Shown here: positions 24,498 through 35,157 of the stretch, in pieces | Layout: every line of letters starts with the position of its first letter | Numbering within the stretch: position 1 is the first letter of the stretch | Assembly (NCBI RefSeq): GCF_016598575.1 | Contig: NZ_CP066801.1 | Coordinates: 1,112,501 to 1,176,500 of the forward strand | Direction of reading: 5' to 3' | DNA length: 64,000 nt | DNA from: Streptomyces sp. HSG2 | GTDB lineage: Bacteria > Actinomycetota > Actinomycetes > Streptomycetales > Streptomycetaceae | The notes under the pieces: generated by a model | Told to the model about the DNA's origin: nothing | What the model saw: the letters and a program-made list of their open reading frames with translations, nothing else | Database searches by the model: none | Translations under genes and position numbers: made by a program

Positions 24498-25400
24498 ATG
24501 GCTTGCGAACCGCCAGGGCGACTGGTCAAGGCACTCACGGAGACGGCGCCGGAAGGCGACGACTGGCTGGCGAGCCTCCCGCGGACGGTTCGGCAGGCCA
24601 CCGCCCTCGGCGAGTGCGCGGTGGAGCGGGTCCAGGAGCCCGGGGGACGTAGCAGCCTGGTCCTGCTCGTGCGAGGACCCGACGGCGCGCCCGAGGTCCT
24701 GAAACTGGCGCCTCCGCGCGCCCGGCCGGAGGCCGAACGCGCCGCGCTGGCCCGCTGGGACGGCCTGGGCGCGGTGCGTCTGCTGCGGCCGGGCGCCGCC
24801 GGGCCCGGGACACTGCTGCTGGAACGGCTGCGCCCGGACGTGTCCGTGCGCTCCCTGCCGGAGTCCCGGGCCCTGCTGGAGGCCGCGGGGACACTCCGCA
24901 GACTGTGGGTGACGCCGCCGGAGGATCACCCCTTCGAGACGGTCGCGGATCGCACCCTCCGACAGGCACGGGCGATCCGCGCCGGTGCGGACGTCGACCC
25001 GGAACTGGCGCCGCTCGCGACGGAGGCCCTCGCGGCCCGCGAGGAACTGGTGACGACACCACCGGAACAGGTGCTGCTGCACGGCACCTTCCGACAGAGC
25101 AAGGTCCTCGCGGCGGACCGGATGCCCTGGCTGGCCGTCGGCCCCGACCCCGTCGTGGGCGAGCGCGCCTTCGACTTGGCACGGTTGGTGCGAGACCGGG
25201 TGGAGGACCTCATCGCCCAGCCGTCCGGGGCGGCGACCACCCGACGGCGGGTGCGGCGTCTCGCGGAGTCGCTGGAGGTGGACCAGGAGCGGCTGCGCGG
25301 CTGGACGCTGTTCCGGGCCGTGGAGTCGGGCGCGCGTGCTCGCCGAGTCGGGCGGGCCAGGGACGCGGAGCTGCTGCTCGAGTTCGCCGGCTGGCTTTGA
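24498..25400 (+). CDS. Aminoglycoside-phosphotransferase-like protein, probable pseudokinase
   Basis: A 300-residue protein with the overall layout of streptomycin-6-kinase/APH-family proteins: a nucleotide-binding N-lobe (LVLLVRGPDGAPEVLKL), then the catalytic region VLLHGTFRQSKVLAADRMPW (residues 192-211). Family enzymes carry HGD, an Asn five residues later, and a metal-binding Asp in a DPxP segment. Here these are HGT (Thr197), Lys202 and GPDP (Gly215). All three catalytic positions are lost, so phosphotransfer is unlikely. Start ATG 24498 is the best supported; an upstream ATG at 24444 is possible. Confidence 0.75.
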   Translation: MACEPPGRLVKALTETAPEGDDWLASLPRTVRQATALGECAVERVQEPGGRSSLVLLVRGPDGAPEVLKLAPPRARPEAERAALARWDGLGAVRLLRPGAAGPGTLLLERLRPDVSVRSLPESRALLEAAGTLRRLWVTPPEDHPFETVADRTLRQARAIRAGADVDPELAPLATEALAAREELVTTPPEQVLLHGTFRQSKVLAADRMPWLAVGPDPVVGERAFDLARLVRDRVEDLIAQPSGAATTRRRVRRLAESLEVDQERLRGWTLFRAVESGARARRVGRARDAELLLEFAGWL

Positions 25401-25401
25401 T

Positions 25402-25428
25402 CCCCCTCCCCTCCAGGAGGGGAGGGGG
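25402..25428. terminator. Bidirectional terminator between convergent genes
   Basis: A perfect 13-bp inverted repeat (CCCCCTCCCCTCC, one A, GGAGGGGAGGGGG) begins right after the stop of the phosphotransferase-like gene and serves proS from the other side. Confidence 0.85.
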
Positions 25429-25481
25429 CCCTGCCCCAACCGGACCCTGTCGGGGGATCGAGAGGAGGAGCCGGGCGAGGG

Positions 25482-27182
25482 TCAGGCCGTCAGGCGGGCG
25501 ATCGCCTCGTCCACCGTGAGCTCCTCACGCTCGCCGGTCCGACGATTCTTGAGCTCGACCACGCCCTCGCCGGACCGCCGCCCGGCCACGAGGATGGCGG
25601 GAACCCCGATCAACTCGGCGTCGGTGAACTTCACCCCCGGAGAGATGCCGGCGCGATCGTCCACCAGAACCCGTACCCCGGCCGCGGCCAGCTTTCCGGA
25701 GATCTCCAACGCCAGCTCGGTCTGGAGGGCCTTGCCGGCGGCGACCACGTGCACGTCGGCGGGGGCGATCTCGGCGGGCCACACCAGGCCCTTGTCGTCG
25801 GCGTGCTGTTCGGCGAGGGCGGCGACCGCGCGGGAGACCCCGATGCCGTAGGAGCCCATGGTGACGCGGACCGGCTTGCCGTTCTTTCCGAGGACGTCGA
25901 GGTGAAGCACGTCGGTGTACTTGCGACCCAGCTGGAAGATGTGCCCGATCTCGATGGCCCGGTCCAGTTTCAGGCCGGCACCGCACTTCGGGCAGGGGTC
26001 GCCCTCCCTGACCACGACGGCGTCCACATAGGCGTCGACCTCGAAATCGCGACCGGCCACGACGTGGCGGGCGTGGGTGTGCGGCTTGTTGGCCCCGGTG
26101 ATCCATGAGGTGCCGGGGGCCACCCGCGGGTCGGCCACGTACCTGGTCTTGTCCAGACCCTGTGGCCCGACGTATCCGCGCACCAGGTCGGGCCGGACCG
26201 CGAAGTCCGACTCCGTGACGAGTTCCACGGCGGCCGGCGCGAAATGGGCCTCGACCTTGCCGAGATCGACCTCACGGTCGCCGGGCACCCCGACGGCCAC
26301 GATCTCGCCGTCGACCTTCACCAGGAGGTTCTTCAGCGTCGCGGAGGCCGGTACACCGAGGGAGGCCGCGAGGGTCTCGATGGTGGGAGTGTCCGGCGTC
26401 GGGATCTCCTCCGACGCCGGAAGGCCCGCGGCGTCGACCGGTGTCACCTCGTGGGTGATCGCCTCCGTGTTGGCGGCGAAGTCGCACTCCGGGCAGTCGG
26501 CGAAGGTGTCCTCGCCCGCCTCCGCCGGGGTCAGGAACTCCTCGGAACGGGAGCCGCCCATCGCTCCGGCGGTGGCGGCACAGATGCGGTAGTCGAGGCC
26601 GAGGCGCTCGAAGATCCGTTGGTATGCCTCGCGGTGGAGGGCATAGGACTCGGCGAGTCCCTCCTCGGTGGTGTCGAAGGAGTAGGAGTCCTTCATCAGG
26701 AACTCGCGCCCGCGCAGAATGCCGGCCCGAGGGCGGGCCTCGTCACGGTACTTGGACTGGATCTGGTAGAGGATGACCGGCAGGTCCTTGTAGGAGGAGG
26801 CCTGATCCTTCACCAGGAGGGTGAAGATCTCCTCGTGGGTGGGGCCGAGGAGGTAGTCGCCGCCCTTGCGGTCCCGGAGGCGGAAGAGTTCGGGACCGTA
26901 CTCGTCCCAGCGGCCCGTGGCGTCGTAGGGCTCCTTGGGCAGCAGGGCCGGGAGCAGCACCTCTTGGGCGCCGATCGCGTCCATCTCCTCGCGCACGACA
27001 CGCTCGACGTTGGCCAACACCTTGCGGCCGAGGGGCAGCCAGGACCAGATCCCGGCGGCGGTGCGCCGGACGTACCCGGCCCGGACCAGGAGTTTGTGGC
27101 TGAGGACCTCGGCGTCCGCCGGATCGTCGCGCAGCGTCTTCGCCATCAACTGGGACATGCGCTGGACCGGTGCGTTCGCCAT
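25482..27182 (-). CDS. proS: Prolyl-tRNA synthetase
   Basis: A 566-residue class II synthetase of the bacterial type, with the INS editing domain between motifs 2 and 3 (about residues 225-400). Motif 2 is visible at [20 protein letters not shown]. The C-terminal anticodon-binding domain starts near residue 470. The gene is monocistronic on the minus strand, with a strong terminator downstream at 25402-25428. A TAGTCT hexamer (27223-27228, minus) could be its -10. Confidence 0.97.
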   Translation of the reverse strand: MANAPVQRMSQLMAKTLRDDPADAEVLSHKLLVRAGYVRRTAAGIWSWLPLGRKVLANVERVVREEMDAIGAQEVLLPALLPKEPYDATGRWDEYGPELFRLRDRKGGDYLLGPTHEEIFTLLVKDQASSYKDLPVILYQIQSKYRDEARPRAGILRGREFLMKDSYSFDTTEEGLAESYALHREAYQRIFERLGLDYRICAATAGAMGGSRSEEFLTPAEAGEDTFADCPECDFAANTEAITHEVTPVDAAGLPASEEIPTPDTPTIETLAASLGVPASATLKNLLVKVDGEIVAVGVPGDREVDLGKVEAHFAPAAVELVTESDFAVRPDLVRGYVGPQGLDKTRYVADPRVAPGTSWITGANKPHTHARHVVAGRDFEVDAYVDAVVVREGDPCPKCGAGLKLDRAIEIGHIFQLGRKYTDVLHLDVLGKNGKPVRVTMGSYGIGVSRAVAALAEQHADDKGLVWPAEIAPADVHVVAAGKALQTELALEISGKLAAAGVRVLVDDRAGISPGVKFTDAELIGVPAILVAGRRSGEGVVELKNRRTGEREELTVDEAIARLTA

Positions 27183-27256
27183 GGTTCTCGAATCTCCTGC
27201 TGGCAGAGGCTGTGGCGGTCGAGACTAGCCGGGTGGTCCGCGCTCTCGGAAATCGA

Positions 27257-27823
27257 TTAGGGGCGGTCCGGGAGAGGGTCGCGGGCGGGCGCCGGTCGAC
27301 GGAGCGGCAACCGGGCCCCCATCACCGCGTAGGGCCGCGCGGCGCTGGGGAAACGGACCCGCCGGGCGAGGTCGCGGTAGCCGAGCGAGTGGTAGAGAGA
27401 GCGGGCCGGGCCGTCCGCGTCGATGGCGGAGAGGATCGAACGAGGCTCGGTGGCGCCGTCGGTGATCGTGGTGATCAGGGCACGCCCGATGCCCCGGCGC
27501 TGGTGGCGAGGGTGGACGTGCAGTTCGGTGATGGCGAAGGAGTCGTCCAGCCAGTCTTCGTTCCCTCGGGCGCGCAGCGGGGGCTCGACCATGGAGGACC
27601 ACCACTGGGTGCGGTCGTTGGGCATGCCGTAGACGAATCCGACGAGACGTCCGCTGGAGGTGGTGGCTCCGAGGGCCCGCGCACCCGGCCGGGTCATGTG
27701 CCGCAGCACGATCTGGCGCCGCACCGCGATCTCGTCGGAGGCCAGTCCGAAGGCGACGGCCTGGACGGCGAGGGCCTCGTCGACATGCGCGCCGAGGTCG
27801 AGTGGGCCGATCACGAGCTCCAT
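27257..27823 (-). CDS. GNAT family N-acetyltransferase
   Basis: A 188-residue acetyltransferase. The acetyl-CoA loop motif is HPRHQRRGIGRALIT (about 104-118), preceded by the beta-4 strand ITELHV. LVGFVYGMPND near 62-72 is typical of beta-strands 2-3. The substrate cannot be told. It is 32 bp downstream of the second GNAT gene, likely in the same transcript. Confidence 0.85.
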   Translation of the reverse strand: MELVIGPLDLGAHVDEALAVQAVAFGLASDEIAVRRQIVLRHMTRPGARALGATTSSGRLVGFVYGMPNDRTQWWSSMVEPPLRARGNEDWLDDSFAITELHVHPRHQRRGIGRALITTITDGATEPRSILSAIDADGPARSLYHSLGYRDLARRVRFPSAARPYAVMGARLPLRRPAPARDPLPDRP

Positions 27824-27855
27824 CCCCGGAGCCTACCCGCCCCTGCCCGGCGCCC

Positions 27856-28704
27856 TCAGAAGAGAACGCTCATGAACGCGCCGACCTCGCGGAACCCCAC
27901 CCTCCGGTAGGTCCTCCTCGCCGCCGTGTTGTAGTCGTTGACGTAGAGGCTGGCGACGGGGGCGACGTCCGCGAGGGCGTGTCGGAGGACGGCGGCCATG
28001 CCGGGCGCGGCCAGCCCGGTGCCCCGGTGTTCGGGAGCGACCCAGACCCCCTGGATCTGACACGCACGGTCGGTCGCGGCGCCGATCTCGGCCTTGAACA
28101 CGACTCGCCCCTCGGAGTCGAAGCGGGCGAAGGACCTGCCGGAGCCGACGAGTTCGGCGACACGGGCCTGGTAGAGCAGGCCGCCGTCGCCGGACAGCGG
28201 GGAGACGCCGACCTCCTCGGTGAACATGGCCACGCACGCGGGCATGAGCGTGTCCGTCTCGTCCTTGCGGACACGGCGGACGTACGGGTCCGGGGTGATG
28301 TCGGTGGGCATCCGGTCCGTGGCCATCAGTGGCTGACGGGCCCGCACGTCTCGGGCGGGGCCCCAGTGTGGCTCAAGGAGCCGCCACAGCTCGGCGGTGG
28401 GTTCGGCGGGGCCGACCACGGAAGAGCAGCGCCGTCCGGTGCGACGGGCCCGGTCGGCGAATGCGCGGACGGCACGAGGTCCGGCGCAGACGGGGACGAG
28501 GTTGGCACCGGCGTAGCACAAGGAAGCCAACATGCCGTCTTCGTACCAGCCCCACATCTCACCACCGAGGCGCCACGGGTCGAGACCGGCGAGCCGGACA
28601 CGGGCGGCGACGAAGGCGTTCGCGATCGGCTCGCGATCGAGGACGGCGAGCACGGCGTCCAGGTCGCCCGGGACGAGCACCCGGGAGGTGGTCTGTGTCA
28701 ACAC
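27856..28704 (-). CDS. GNAT acetyltransferase with N-terminal DUF4081 domain
   Basis: A 282-residue protein. The N-terminal half has the DUF4081 pattern (LGGEMWGWYEDGMLASLCYAG interrupted region at about 45-65). The C-terminal half is a GNAT domain with QIQGVWVAPEHRGTGLAAP (about 217-235). I choose the GTG at 28704, which gives the family-typical opening MLTQTTSRVL; the ATG at 28722 adds six residues. It lies downstream of ispG and is conserved there in Streptomyces. Substrate unknown. Confidence 0.87.
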   Translation of the reverse strand: MLTQTTSRVLVPGDLDAVLAVLDREPIANAFVAARVRLAGLDPWRLGGEMWGWYEDGMLASLCYAGANLVPVCAGPRAVRAFADRARRTGRRCSSVVGPAEPTAELWRLLEPHWGPARDVRARQPLMATDRMPTDITPDPYVRRVRKDETDTLMPACVAMFTEEVGVSPLSGDGGLLYQARVAELVGSGRSFARFDSEGRVVFKAEIGAATDRACQIQGVWVAPEHRGTGLAAPGMAAVLRHALADVAPVASLYVNDYNTAARRTYRRVGFREVGAFMSVLF

Positions 28705-28810
28705 GCGCGGGGCCTCATCCAAGGAGCTGCTGGTCTCCGCACTGTACCTGCCGGGGAGCGGGGGCGCCGCCCTGGGCCCGCGCCCTGGGACGGACGCTCC
28801 CCGGAGCCGG

Positions 28811-29968
28811 TCAACCGGCCACCGAGACGGAGGGCTCGCCGGAGGCGACGCCCTCCCGCTCCATGCGCTCGGCGAGCTTCATGGCCTCTTCGATCAGCGT
28901 CTCCACGATCTTCGACTCGGGCACCGTCTTGATGACCTCGCCCTTGACGAAGATCTGCCCCTTGCCGTTGCCGGAGGCGACGCCCAGGTCGGCCTCGCGC
29001 GCCTCGCCGGGACCGTTGACGACGCACCCCATGACCGCCACTCGAAGAGGGACCTCCATGCCCGTCAGACCGGCGGTGACCTCCTCCGCCAGCTTGTACA
29101 CGTCGACCTGGGCGCGTCCGCACGACGGGCAGGAGACGATCTCCAGGCCGCGCCGGCGGAGGTTCAGCGATTCGAGGATCTGGATCCCGACCTTCACCTC
29201 CTCGGCCGGGGGCGCGGAGAGGGAGACGCGGATGGTGTCGCCGATGCCCTGGCTGAGCAGGGCGCCGAAGGCCACCGCCGACTTGATCGTGCCCTGGAAG
29301 GCGGGGCCCGCCTCGGTCACCCCCAGGTGCAGGGGGTAGTCGCAGGCCTCGGCCAGCTGACTGTACGCCTCGATCATGACGACCGGGTCGTTGTGCTTCA
29401 CGGAGATCTTGATGTCCCTGAAGTCGTGTTCCTCGAAGAGGGAAGCCTCCCAGAGGGCGGACTCGACGAGCGCCTCCGGGGTGGCCTTGCCGTACTTCCG
29501 CAGCAGTCGACTGTCCAGGGAGCCCGCGTTGACTCCGATCCGGATCGGGGTCCCGTGGTCGCGGGCCGCCGCGGCGATCTCCTTGACCTTGTCGTCGAAC
29601 TGCTTGATGTTGCCCGGGTTGACACGGACCGCCGCGCAGCCCGCCTCGATGGCCGCGAAGACGTACTTGGGCTGGAAGTGGATGTCGGCGATCACGGGGA
29701 TCTGCGACTTGCGCGCGATGGTGGCGAGCGCGTCCGCGTCGTCCTGGGTCGGGCAGGCGACTCGTACGATCTGGCATCCGGAGGCGGTCAGCTCGGCGAT
29801 CTGCTGGAGCGTCGCGCCGATGTCGGAGGTACGGGTCGTCGTCATCGACTGCACGGAGACGGGGGCGTCCCCACCGACCGCGACCGATCCGACCTGGATC
29901 TGCCGGCTCCGCCGACGCTCGGCGAGGGTGGTCGGTACGGACGGCATGCCGAGTGAAATCGCGGTCAT
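28811..29968 (-). CDS. ispG: (E)-4-hydroxy-3-methylbut-2-enyl-diphosphate synthase
   Basis: A 385-residue [4Fe-4S] enzyme of the MEP isoprenoid pathway, converting MEcPP to HMBPP. Cluster cysteines appear in [12 protein letters not shown] (about residue 275) and [13 protein letters not shown] (about 310). The N-terminal TIM barrel holds ADIHFQPKY. It is next to rseP and dxr, the latter also of the MEP pathway, giving a small isoprenoid block. Confidence 0.96.
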   Translation of the reverse strand: MTAISLGMPSVPTTLAERRRSRQIQVGSVAVGGDAPVSVQSMTTTRTSDIGATLQQIAELTASGCQIVRVACPTQDDADALATIARKSQIPVIADIHFQPKYVFAAIEAGCAAVRVNPGNIKQFDDKVKEIAAAARDHGTPIRIGVNAGSLDSRLLRKYGKATPEALVESALWEASLFEEHDFRDIKISVKHNDPVVMIEAYSQLAEACDYPLHLGVTEAGPAFQGTIKSAVAFGALLSQGIGDTIRVSLSAPPAEEVKVGIQILESLNLRRRGLEIVSCPSCGRAQVDVYKLAEEVTAGLTGMEVPLRVAVMGCVVNGPGEAREADLGVASGNGKGQIFVKGEVIKTVPESKIVETLIEEAMKLAERMEREGVASGEPSVSVAG

Positions 29969-30128
29969 CTGCGGTGCAACCCCAAGTCGTGGTCCAGGAC
30001 CGGTCCCGTCAGCAGCGGGCTCCGGGCTTCGAGACTACGACACGCGCCCGGCCGGGAGCACCTCATCCCGTGGAACGCCGCCCGGAAGAGCCGGAAGGGG
30101 GCGGGACGGAGGGCGACGCGCCCGGCGT

Positions 30129-31433
30129 CTAGGAGATCCTCACCGGGTTCACGACGTCCGCGATCAGTACCAGCACCGTGAAGCACACGAAGAGACCCGC
30201 CACCACGTACGCGACCGGCATCAGCTTGGCCACGTCGAAGGGGCCCGGGTCGGGCCGTCGCAGCACTCTCGCGGCGTTCCGTCGCAGCGACTCCCAGAGG
30301 GCGCCCGCGATGTGGCCACCGTCCAGCGGCAGCAGGGGCAGCATGTTGAACAGGAAGAGCGAGAGGTTGAATCCGGCCACCAGCATCAGCGCCATGGCCA
30401 GTTGCTGGGTGGGCGGGATGTCCAGGGTGAAGATCTCCCCGCCGACCCGGGCGGCTCCGACGACGCCCATCGGTGAGTCCGGCTCGCGCGGGCCGTCCCC
30501 GAAGGCCGCGTCCCACAGTGCGGGAACCTTGGCGGGGAGCGCGGCCAGCGCGTCGACGGCGTCGCCGATCCGGTCGCCCATCCAGGTCACGGACTGGCCG
30601 AAGTCCTGCTTGACGACGCCGGTGGCGGCGCTGAATCCGAGGAATCCGGCGGTGACGTACTCGTCCGGGACGACGCGACCCGCGGCGTCCTTCTTCTGGA
30701 CCTGGTTGGAAACGATCGTGGCGGTGAGGGTGACCTCCTCGCCGTCCCGCTGCACGACGATCGGGACGGTGTCGCCCGGGTGGACACGGATGAGGTCGGA
30801 CAGCTCGTTCCACTGGTCGGTGCGGACGCCGTCGAAGGACACGATGGTGTCGCCCGCCCGGAGACCGGCCGCCGCCGCGGGGGAGGCGGGATCCGACGCC
30901 GCGCACTCGTCGCGGTTCTCGCTCTGGGCGATGACACAGGGGGAGACCGAACCGACGGTGGTGGTCTGCTGGGCGATGCCGAACCCCATGAGCACCGTGA
31001 GGAACAGCCCGAGGGCCAGGACCAGGTTCATGAACGGGCCGGCGAACATCACGACGATCCGCTTCCACGGCTTACGCGTGTAGAAAAGGCGCTTCTCGTC
31101 ACCGGGTCGCAGTTCCTCGAAGGCCGCCGAGCGGGCGTCCTCGATCATGCTGCGCCACGGCGAGGTGGAGCGGGCCTGCGTCCTGCCGTCGGGGCCCGGA
31201 GGGAACATCCCGATCATACGGATGTAGCCGCCGAGCGGGATCGCCTTGATCCCGTACTCGGTCTCTCCTCTGCGCCGGGAGAACAGCGTCGGTCCGAAGC
31301 CCACCATGTACTGGGGGACGCGGATGCCGAAGAGCTTCGCCGTGGAGAGGTGGCCGAGTTCGTGCCAGGCGATGGAGAACAGCAGACCGACCGCGAAGAG
31401 GACTATGCCGAGGATGAACATCAAGTTCGTCAT
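30129..31433 (-). CDS. Site-2 protease family RIP metalloprotease
   Basis: A 434-residue intramembrane zinc protease (RseP/Rip1 type). HExxH is at residues 24-28 (HELGH) in the first membrane segment. A PDZ domain occupies about residues 185-285 ([14 protein letters not shown]), and the C-terminal [14 protein letters not shown] motif carries the third zinc ligand. Such proteases cut anti-sigma factors or remnant signal peptides; the target here is unknown. Its ATG overlaps the dxr stop by 4 bp. Confidence 0.94.
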   Translation of the reverse strand: MTNLMFILGIVLFAVGLLFSIAWHELGHLSTAKLFGIRVPQYMVGFGPTLFSRRRGETEYGIKAIPLGGYIRMIGMFPPGPDGRTQARSTSPWRSMIEDARSAAFEELRPGDEKRLFYTRKPWKRIVVMFAGPFMNLVLALGLFLTVLMGFGIAQQTTTVGSVSPCVIAQSENRDECAASDPASPAAAAGLRAGDTIVSFDGVRTDQWNELSDLIRVHPGDTVPIVVQRDGEEVTLTATIVSNQVQKKDAAGRVVPDEYVTAGFLGFSAATGVVKQDFGQSVTWMGDRIGDAVDALAALPAKVPALWDAAFGDGPREPDSPMGVVGAARVGGEIFTLDIPPTQQLAMALMLVAGFNLSLFLFNMLPLLPLDGGHIAGALWESLRRNAARVLRRPDPGPFDVAKLMPVAYVVAGLFVCFTVLVLIADVVNPVRIS

Positions 31434-32692
31434 GCACGGGCCTCCGCCGTCCGAGCCGCCAACTCACGAGTCCGGGCCCGTGCCCAGGACTCCGCTTCGA
31501 GGACGTCCGCGACGGTGAGCGAGGTTCCCGCGGGCGGGGTGCCGTGTTCCTCGACCACCCGCGTGACGGTCTCCATGATCCCCAGATACGGCAGCGCGCC
31601 GGTCCGGAACGCCTCGACGCACTCCTCGTTGGCGGCATTGAACACCGCCGGAGCCGTACCCGCGAGTTCGCCGACCCGGCGCGCCAGGTCGACCGCGGGG
31701 AACGCCTCGTGGTCGAGTGGGAAGAACTCCCAGGTCGACGCCTTGCTCCAGTCGAAAGCGGGGGCCGCGTCGGGGACCCGGTCGGGCCAGCCGAGGCCGA
31801 CGGCGATCGGCCCCCGCATGTCGGGGGGTGTCGCCTGTGCCAGCGTCGATCCGTCCGTGAACTCCACCATCGAGTGAACATACGACTGCGGGTGCACGAC
31901 GACCTCAATGCGATCGAAGGGGATGTCGTAGAGGAGGTGTGCCTCGATCACCTCCAACCCCTTGTTGACGAGGGTCGCGGAGTTGATGGTGATCACCGGT
32001 CCCATCGCCCAGGTGGGGTGGGCGAGGGCGTCCTCGACGCTCACCCGTGCCAGTTCCTCCCGCGTCCTGCCGCGGAAGGGGCCGCCGGAGGCGGTCACCA
32101 CCATCTTGCGGACGTCGGTCCTGTTCCCGCCCGCGAGGGCCTGGAACAGGGCGGCGTGCTCGGAGTCGACCGGGATGATCTGTCCGGGCTTGGCGACGGC
32201 CTTGACCACCGGGCCGCCCACGATGAGGGACTCCTTGTTCGCGAGCGCGAGCGTGCGCCCCGCTTCCAGGGCGGCCAGTGTCGGGGCCAGGCCGATGGAG
32301 CCGGTGATGCCGTTGAGGACCGTGTGCGCGTCACCGGCCGCGAGATCGGTGGCCGCGTCCGCTCCGGCGAGGATCTCCGGGAGCGGTTCACCGATCGCGG
32401 CGTACCGCTTCCGGAGGGCCTCGCGCAGCACCGGGACGACGTCCTCGCGGGCCACCGCGACGGTCCGCGCCCGCAGCCGGCCGGCCTGCTCGGCGAGGAG
32501 GTCGACGCGGGAGCCGTGGGCCGACAGTCCGGTCACCCGGAATCGGGAAGGGTTGCGCAGGACGAGATCGATGGCCTGGGTACCGATCGATCCGGTGGAC
32601 CCGAGGATCACCACGTCCTTGGGACCATCACCCGCCACCACGGGGTCGAAGGCGAGGTGGGGGTCGGCGAGAGGGGCTGGGCTGTCGCTCAT
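31430..32692 (-). CDS. dxr: 1-deoxy-D-xylulose-5-phosphate reductoisomerase
   Basis: A 420-residue MEP-pathway enzyme converting DXP to MEP with NADPH. The Rossmann motif [11 protein letters not shown] (about 30-40) lies behind a 25-residue N-terminal extension. Metal and substrate motifs include IPVDSEH and [10 protein letters not shown] cluster of residues [16 protein letters not shown] marks the catalytic domain. Translation is coupled to the site-2 protease gene. Confidence 0.96.
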   Translation of the reverse strand: MSDSPAPLADPHLAFDPVVAGDGPKDVVILGSTGSIGTQAIDLVLRNPSRFRVTGLSAHGSRVDLLAEQAGRLRARTVAVAREDVVPVLREALRKRYAAIGEPLPEILAGADAATDLAAGDAHTVLNGITGSIGLAPTLAALEAGRTLALANKESLIVGGPVVKAVAKPGQIIPVDSEHAALFQALAGGNRTDVRKMVVTASGGPFRGRTREELARVSVEDALAHPTWAMGPVITINSATLVNKGLEVIEAHLLYDIPFDRIEVVVHPQSYVHSMVEFTDGSTLAQATPPDMRGPIAVGLGWPDRVPDAAPAFDWSKASTWEFFPLDHEAFPAVDLARRVGELAGTAPAVFNAANEECVEAFRTGALPYLGIMETVTRVVEEHGTPPAGTSLTVADVLEAESWARARTRELAARTAEARA

Positions 32693-32818
32693 CCCCCCAT
32701 TGTCACCGCTGAGGACGGGAGGGAGGACCGTGCCTCCCCCGGGCGGGCAGCGCGCCTCGGGCGCGGCGGTCGCGGGGGAGGCGGCGCGAGGCCGTCGTAC
32801 CCCACCGGTAGGGACGCG

Positions 32819-34768
32819 TCACCGGATGGGCCGGTGCACGTTCGCCCTGGTGCTCGGTCCCGGCGCGGCGTCGGCGATCCAGGGGCCGGTGCCCGAGGGG
32901 TCGACGACGCCCTCTTCCAGCCATGTGTAGGTGCCCGAGAGCACGCCCTTGACGACCTTTCGGTCCTGCTCGTCGGTGTTGGTCCACAGACGGTCGAAGA
33001 GCTCCTCGACCCGGATCCGGGACTGGCGGCAGAAGGCGTCGGCGAGCTGGTAGGACTCCCGTCCGTGTTCCCCTTGGCCGCGCAGCAGTTCGGCACGGAC
33101 GCAGGCGGCGCTCATCGCGTAGAGCTCCGCGCCGATGTCGACGACGCGACCGAGAAACCCCTGCTTGCTCTCCATCCGACCCTGCCAGCGGGACATGGCG
33201 TAGAAGGTGCAGCGGGCGAGCCTTCGCGAAGCGCGCTCGACGTGGCGCAGGTGGACGGAGAGGTCGGCGTGGCCGGCCGGACGGAACGCGCTGTAGGACA
33301 TCGGGAGCCGGCCGGGGCCGACGACCAGCCGGGGCAGCCACTTGGCGTAGAACGCGCCCGCCCGCGCGCCCGCCCGGGCCTTGTCGGCCAGGGGCTTGTC
33401 GGGGTCGATGAGGTCCCCGGCGACCGAGAGATGGGCGTCGACGGCCTCTCTGGCGATCAGCAGGTGCATGATCTCGGTGGAGCCCTCGAAGATGCGGTTG
33501 ATGCGCAGATCACGAAGGAGTTGCTCGGCCGGCACCGCGCGCTCGCCCCGGGCCGCGAGGGAGTCGGCCGTTTCGTACCCTCGCCCGCCGCGGATCTGGA
33601 CCAGTTCGTCGGCCATCACCCAGGCCATCTCGGATCCGTAGAGCTTGGCGAGCGCGGCCTCGATGCGGATGTCGTTGCGGTTCTCGTCGGCCATCTGCGA
33701 GGAGAGGTCGAGGACGGCCTCCAGGGCGAAGGTGGTCGCGGCGATGAAGGCGATCTTGGACCCGACCGCCTCGTGCAAGGCGACCGGCCTGCCCCACTGT
33801 TCGCGGGCCGCGGACCACTCGCGAGCGATCTTCAGGCACCACTTGCCCGACCCCGCGCACATCGCGGGCAGGGACAGTCGGCCCGTGTTGAGTGTGGTGA
33901 GGGCGATCTTCAGGCCCGAGCCCTCGGCGCCGATCCGGTTGGCGGCGGGTACCCTCACCCGGTGGAAGCGGGTGACGCCGTTCTCCAGGCCGCGCAGGCC
34001 CATGAAGGCGTTGCGGTTCTCCACGGTGATGCCCTCGGACCCCGCCTCGACGACGAAGGCCGTGATGCCGCCCCGGTGCCCTTCGGAGGCAGGGACCCGG
34101 GCCATCACGACCAGCAGGTCGGCGACGACGCCGTTGGTGGTCCAGAGCTTGACCCCGTCGAGAACGTAATCGTCGCCGTCCGGGACGGCGGTGGTGGCCA
34201 GACGGGCGGGATCGGAGCCGACGTCGGGTTCGGTCAGCAGGAAGGCCGAGATGTCGGTGCGGGCGCAGCGCGGCAGGAAGGTCTCCCGTTGTTCGGGGGT
34301 GCCGAACATCTTCAGCGGCTGCGGTACGCCGATGGACTGGTGCGCGGACAGCAGAGCGCCGATGGCGGGGCTCGCCGAGCCGACCAGGGCCAGGGCCCGG
34401 TTGTAGTAGACCTGGGTGAGGCCGAGACCCCCGTACTTGGTGTCGATCTTCATGCCGAGAGCGCCCAGCTCCTTGAGGCCCTTGATCACCTCGTCGGGGA
34501 TGCGCGCGTCGCGCTCGATCGCGGCTCCGTCGATCTTCGTCTCGCAGAAGTCGCGCAGCTTGGCCAGGAACTCCTCGCCACGTTCGGCGTCCTCGGTGGC
34601 GGGGAGCGGGTGGGGATGGATCAGGTCGAGGCGGAACCGGCCCAGGAACAGTTCCTTGGCGAAACTGGGCTTGCGCCAGTCCTGTTCCCGGGCCGCCTCC
34701 GCCACCTGACGCGCCTCGCGTTCGGTGACGGTGGGTCGGGAGGAAGACGGGGTGGGTGCTGCGGGCAT
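32819..34768 (-). CDS. Acyl-CoA dehydrogenase family protein (long form)
   Basis: A 649-residue flavoprotein, longer than the usual 380-400 because of a C-terminal extension of about 180 residues, as in FadE-type long acyl-CoA dehydrogenases. Motifs include FLLTEPDVGSDPA (about 196-208), LDGVKLWTTNG and the C-terminal RINRIFEGSTEIMH. The start is ATG 34768 with GAGGTG upstream; the frame stays open to 35074 but without coding character. Probable role: fatty acid beta-oxidation. Substrate chain length is not decided. Confidence 0.9.
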   Translation of the reverse strand: MPAAPTPSSSRPTVTEREARQVAEAAREQDWRKPSFAKELFLGRFRLDLIHPHPLPATEDAERGEEFLAKLRDFCETKIDGAAIERDARIPDEVIKGLKELGALGMKIDTKYGGLGLTQVYYNRALALVGSASPAIGALLSAHQSIGVPQPLKMFGTPEQRETFLPRCARTDISAFLLTEPDVGSDPARLATTAVPDGDDYVLDGVKLWTTNGVVADLLVVMARVPASEGHRGGITAFVVEAGSEGITVENRNAFMGLRGLENGVTRFHRVRVPAANRIGAEGSGLKIALTTLNTGRLSLPAMCAGSGKWCLKIAREWSAAREQWGRPVALHEAVGSKIAFIAATTFALEAVLDLSSQMADENRNDIRIEAALAKLYGSEMAWVMADELVQIRGGRGYETADSLAARGERAVPAEQLLRDLRINRIFEGSTEIMHLLIAREAVDAHLSVAGDLIDPDKPLADKARAGARAGAFYAKWLPRLVVGPGRLPMSYSAFRPAGHADLSVHLRHVERASRRLARCTFYAMSRWQGRMESKQGFLGRVVDIGAELYAMSAACVRAELLRGQGEHGRESYQLADAFCRQSRIRVEELFDRLWTNTDEQDRKVVKGVLSGTYTWLEEGVVDPSGTGPWIADAAPGPSTRANVHRPIR

Positions 34769-35157
34769 GGGGGGCACCTCGCCGCGGATCGGGATGGGAG
34801 GCCCGCCCGGCGGGACCCCTTCGCGTGATCTCGCGGGCGCGCTTCTGGTCGGCGCTACTCGACCGTATTTACCCGATTCCTCCGGGTCCCACCACCGTTG
34901 CGCGCGCCGCCCGCGCGGGCGCGGGCCCGTCAGGGCCTCCGCGCGTGAGCCTCGGCGAGCGGGCAGGCCGCGGGGGCGACGCGCCGCCGGTCGGCGTTCC
35001 CCGTATCCCTCCGGGGCCCGGGCCGCCCGACGGCCGGGAGCGGCGCCTCGCACCACCGCCTCCGCGTCGGGCACCCGAGCGCCTCGGGCCGCGAGCGCCG
35101 GGGCTGGGCCGCCCGGGTGACGCCCCGACGCACTCGGGGACGCCCGCGCCCCGACTC
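34769..35157. other. 389-bp gene-free interval
   Basis: Between the aldehyde dehydrogenase stop and the acyl-CoA dehydrogenase start. An AT-richer patch at 34864-34875 (minus strand GGGTAAATACGG) is the only promoter-like sequence. The rest is GC-rich without a coding frame that I trust. Confidence 0.5.

Noticed and set aside
32819..35074. Longer 751-codon version of the acyl-CoA dehydrogenase
   Set aside because: The extra N-terminal part is Arg/Gly-rich and lacks a ribosome-binding site; ATG 34768 has one and starts a family-like protein.
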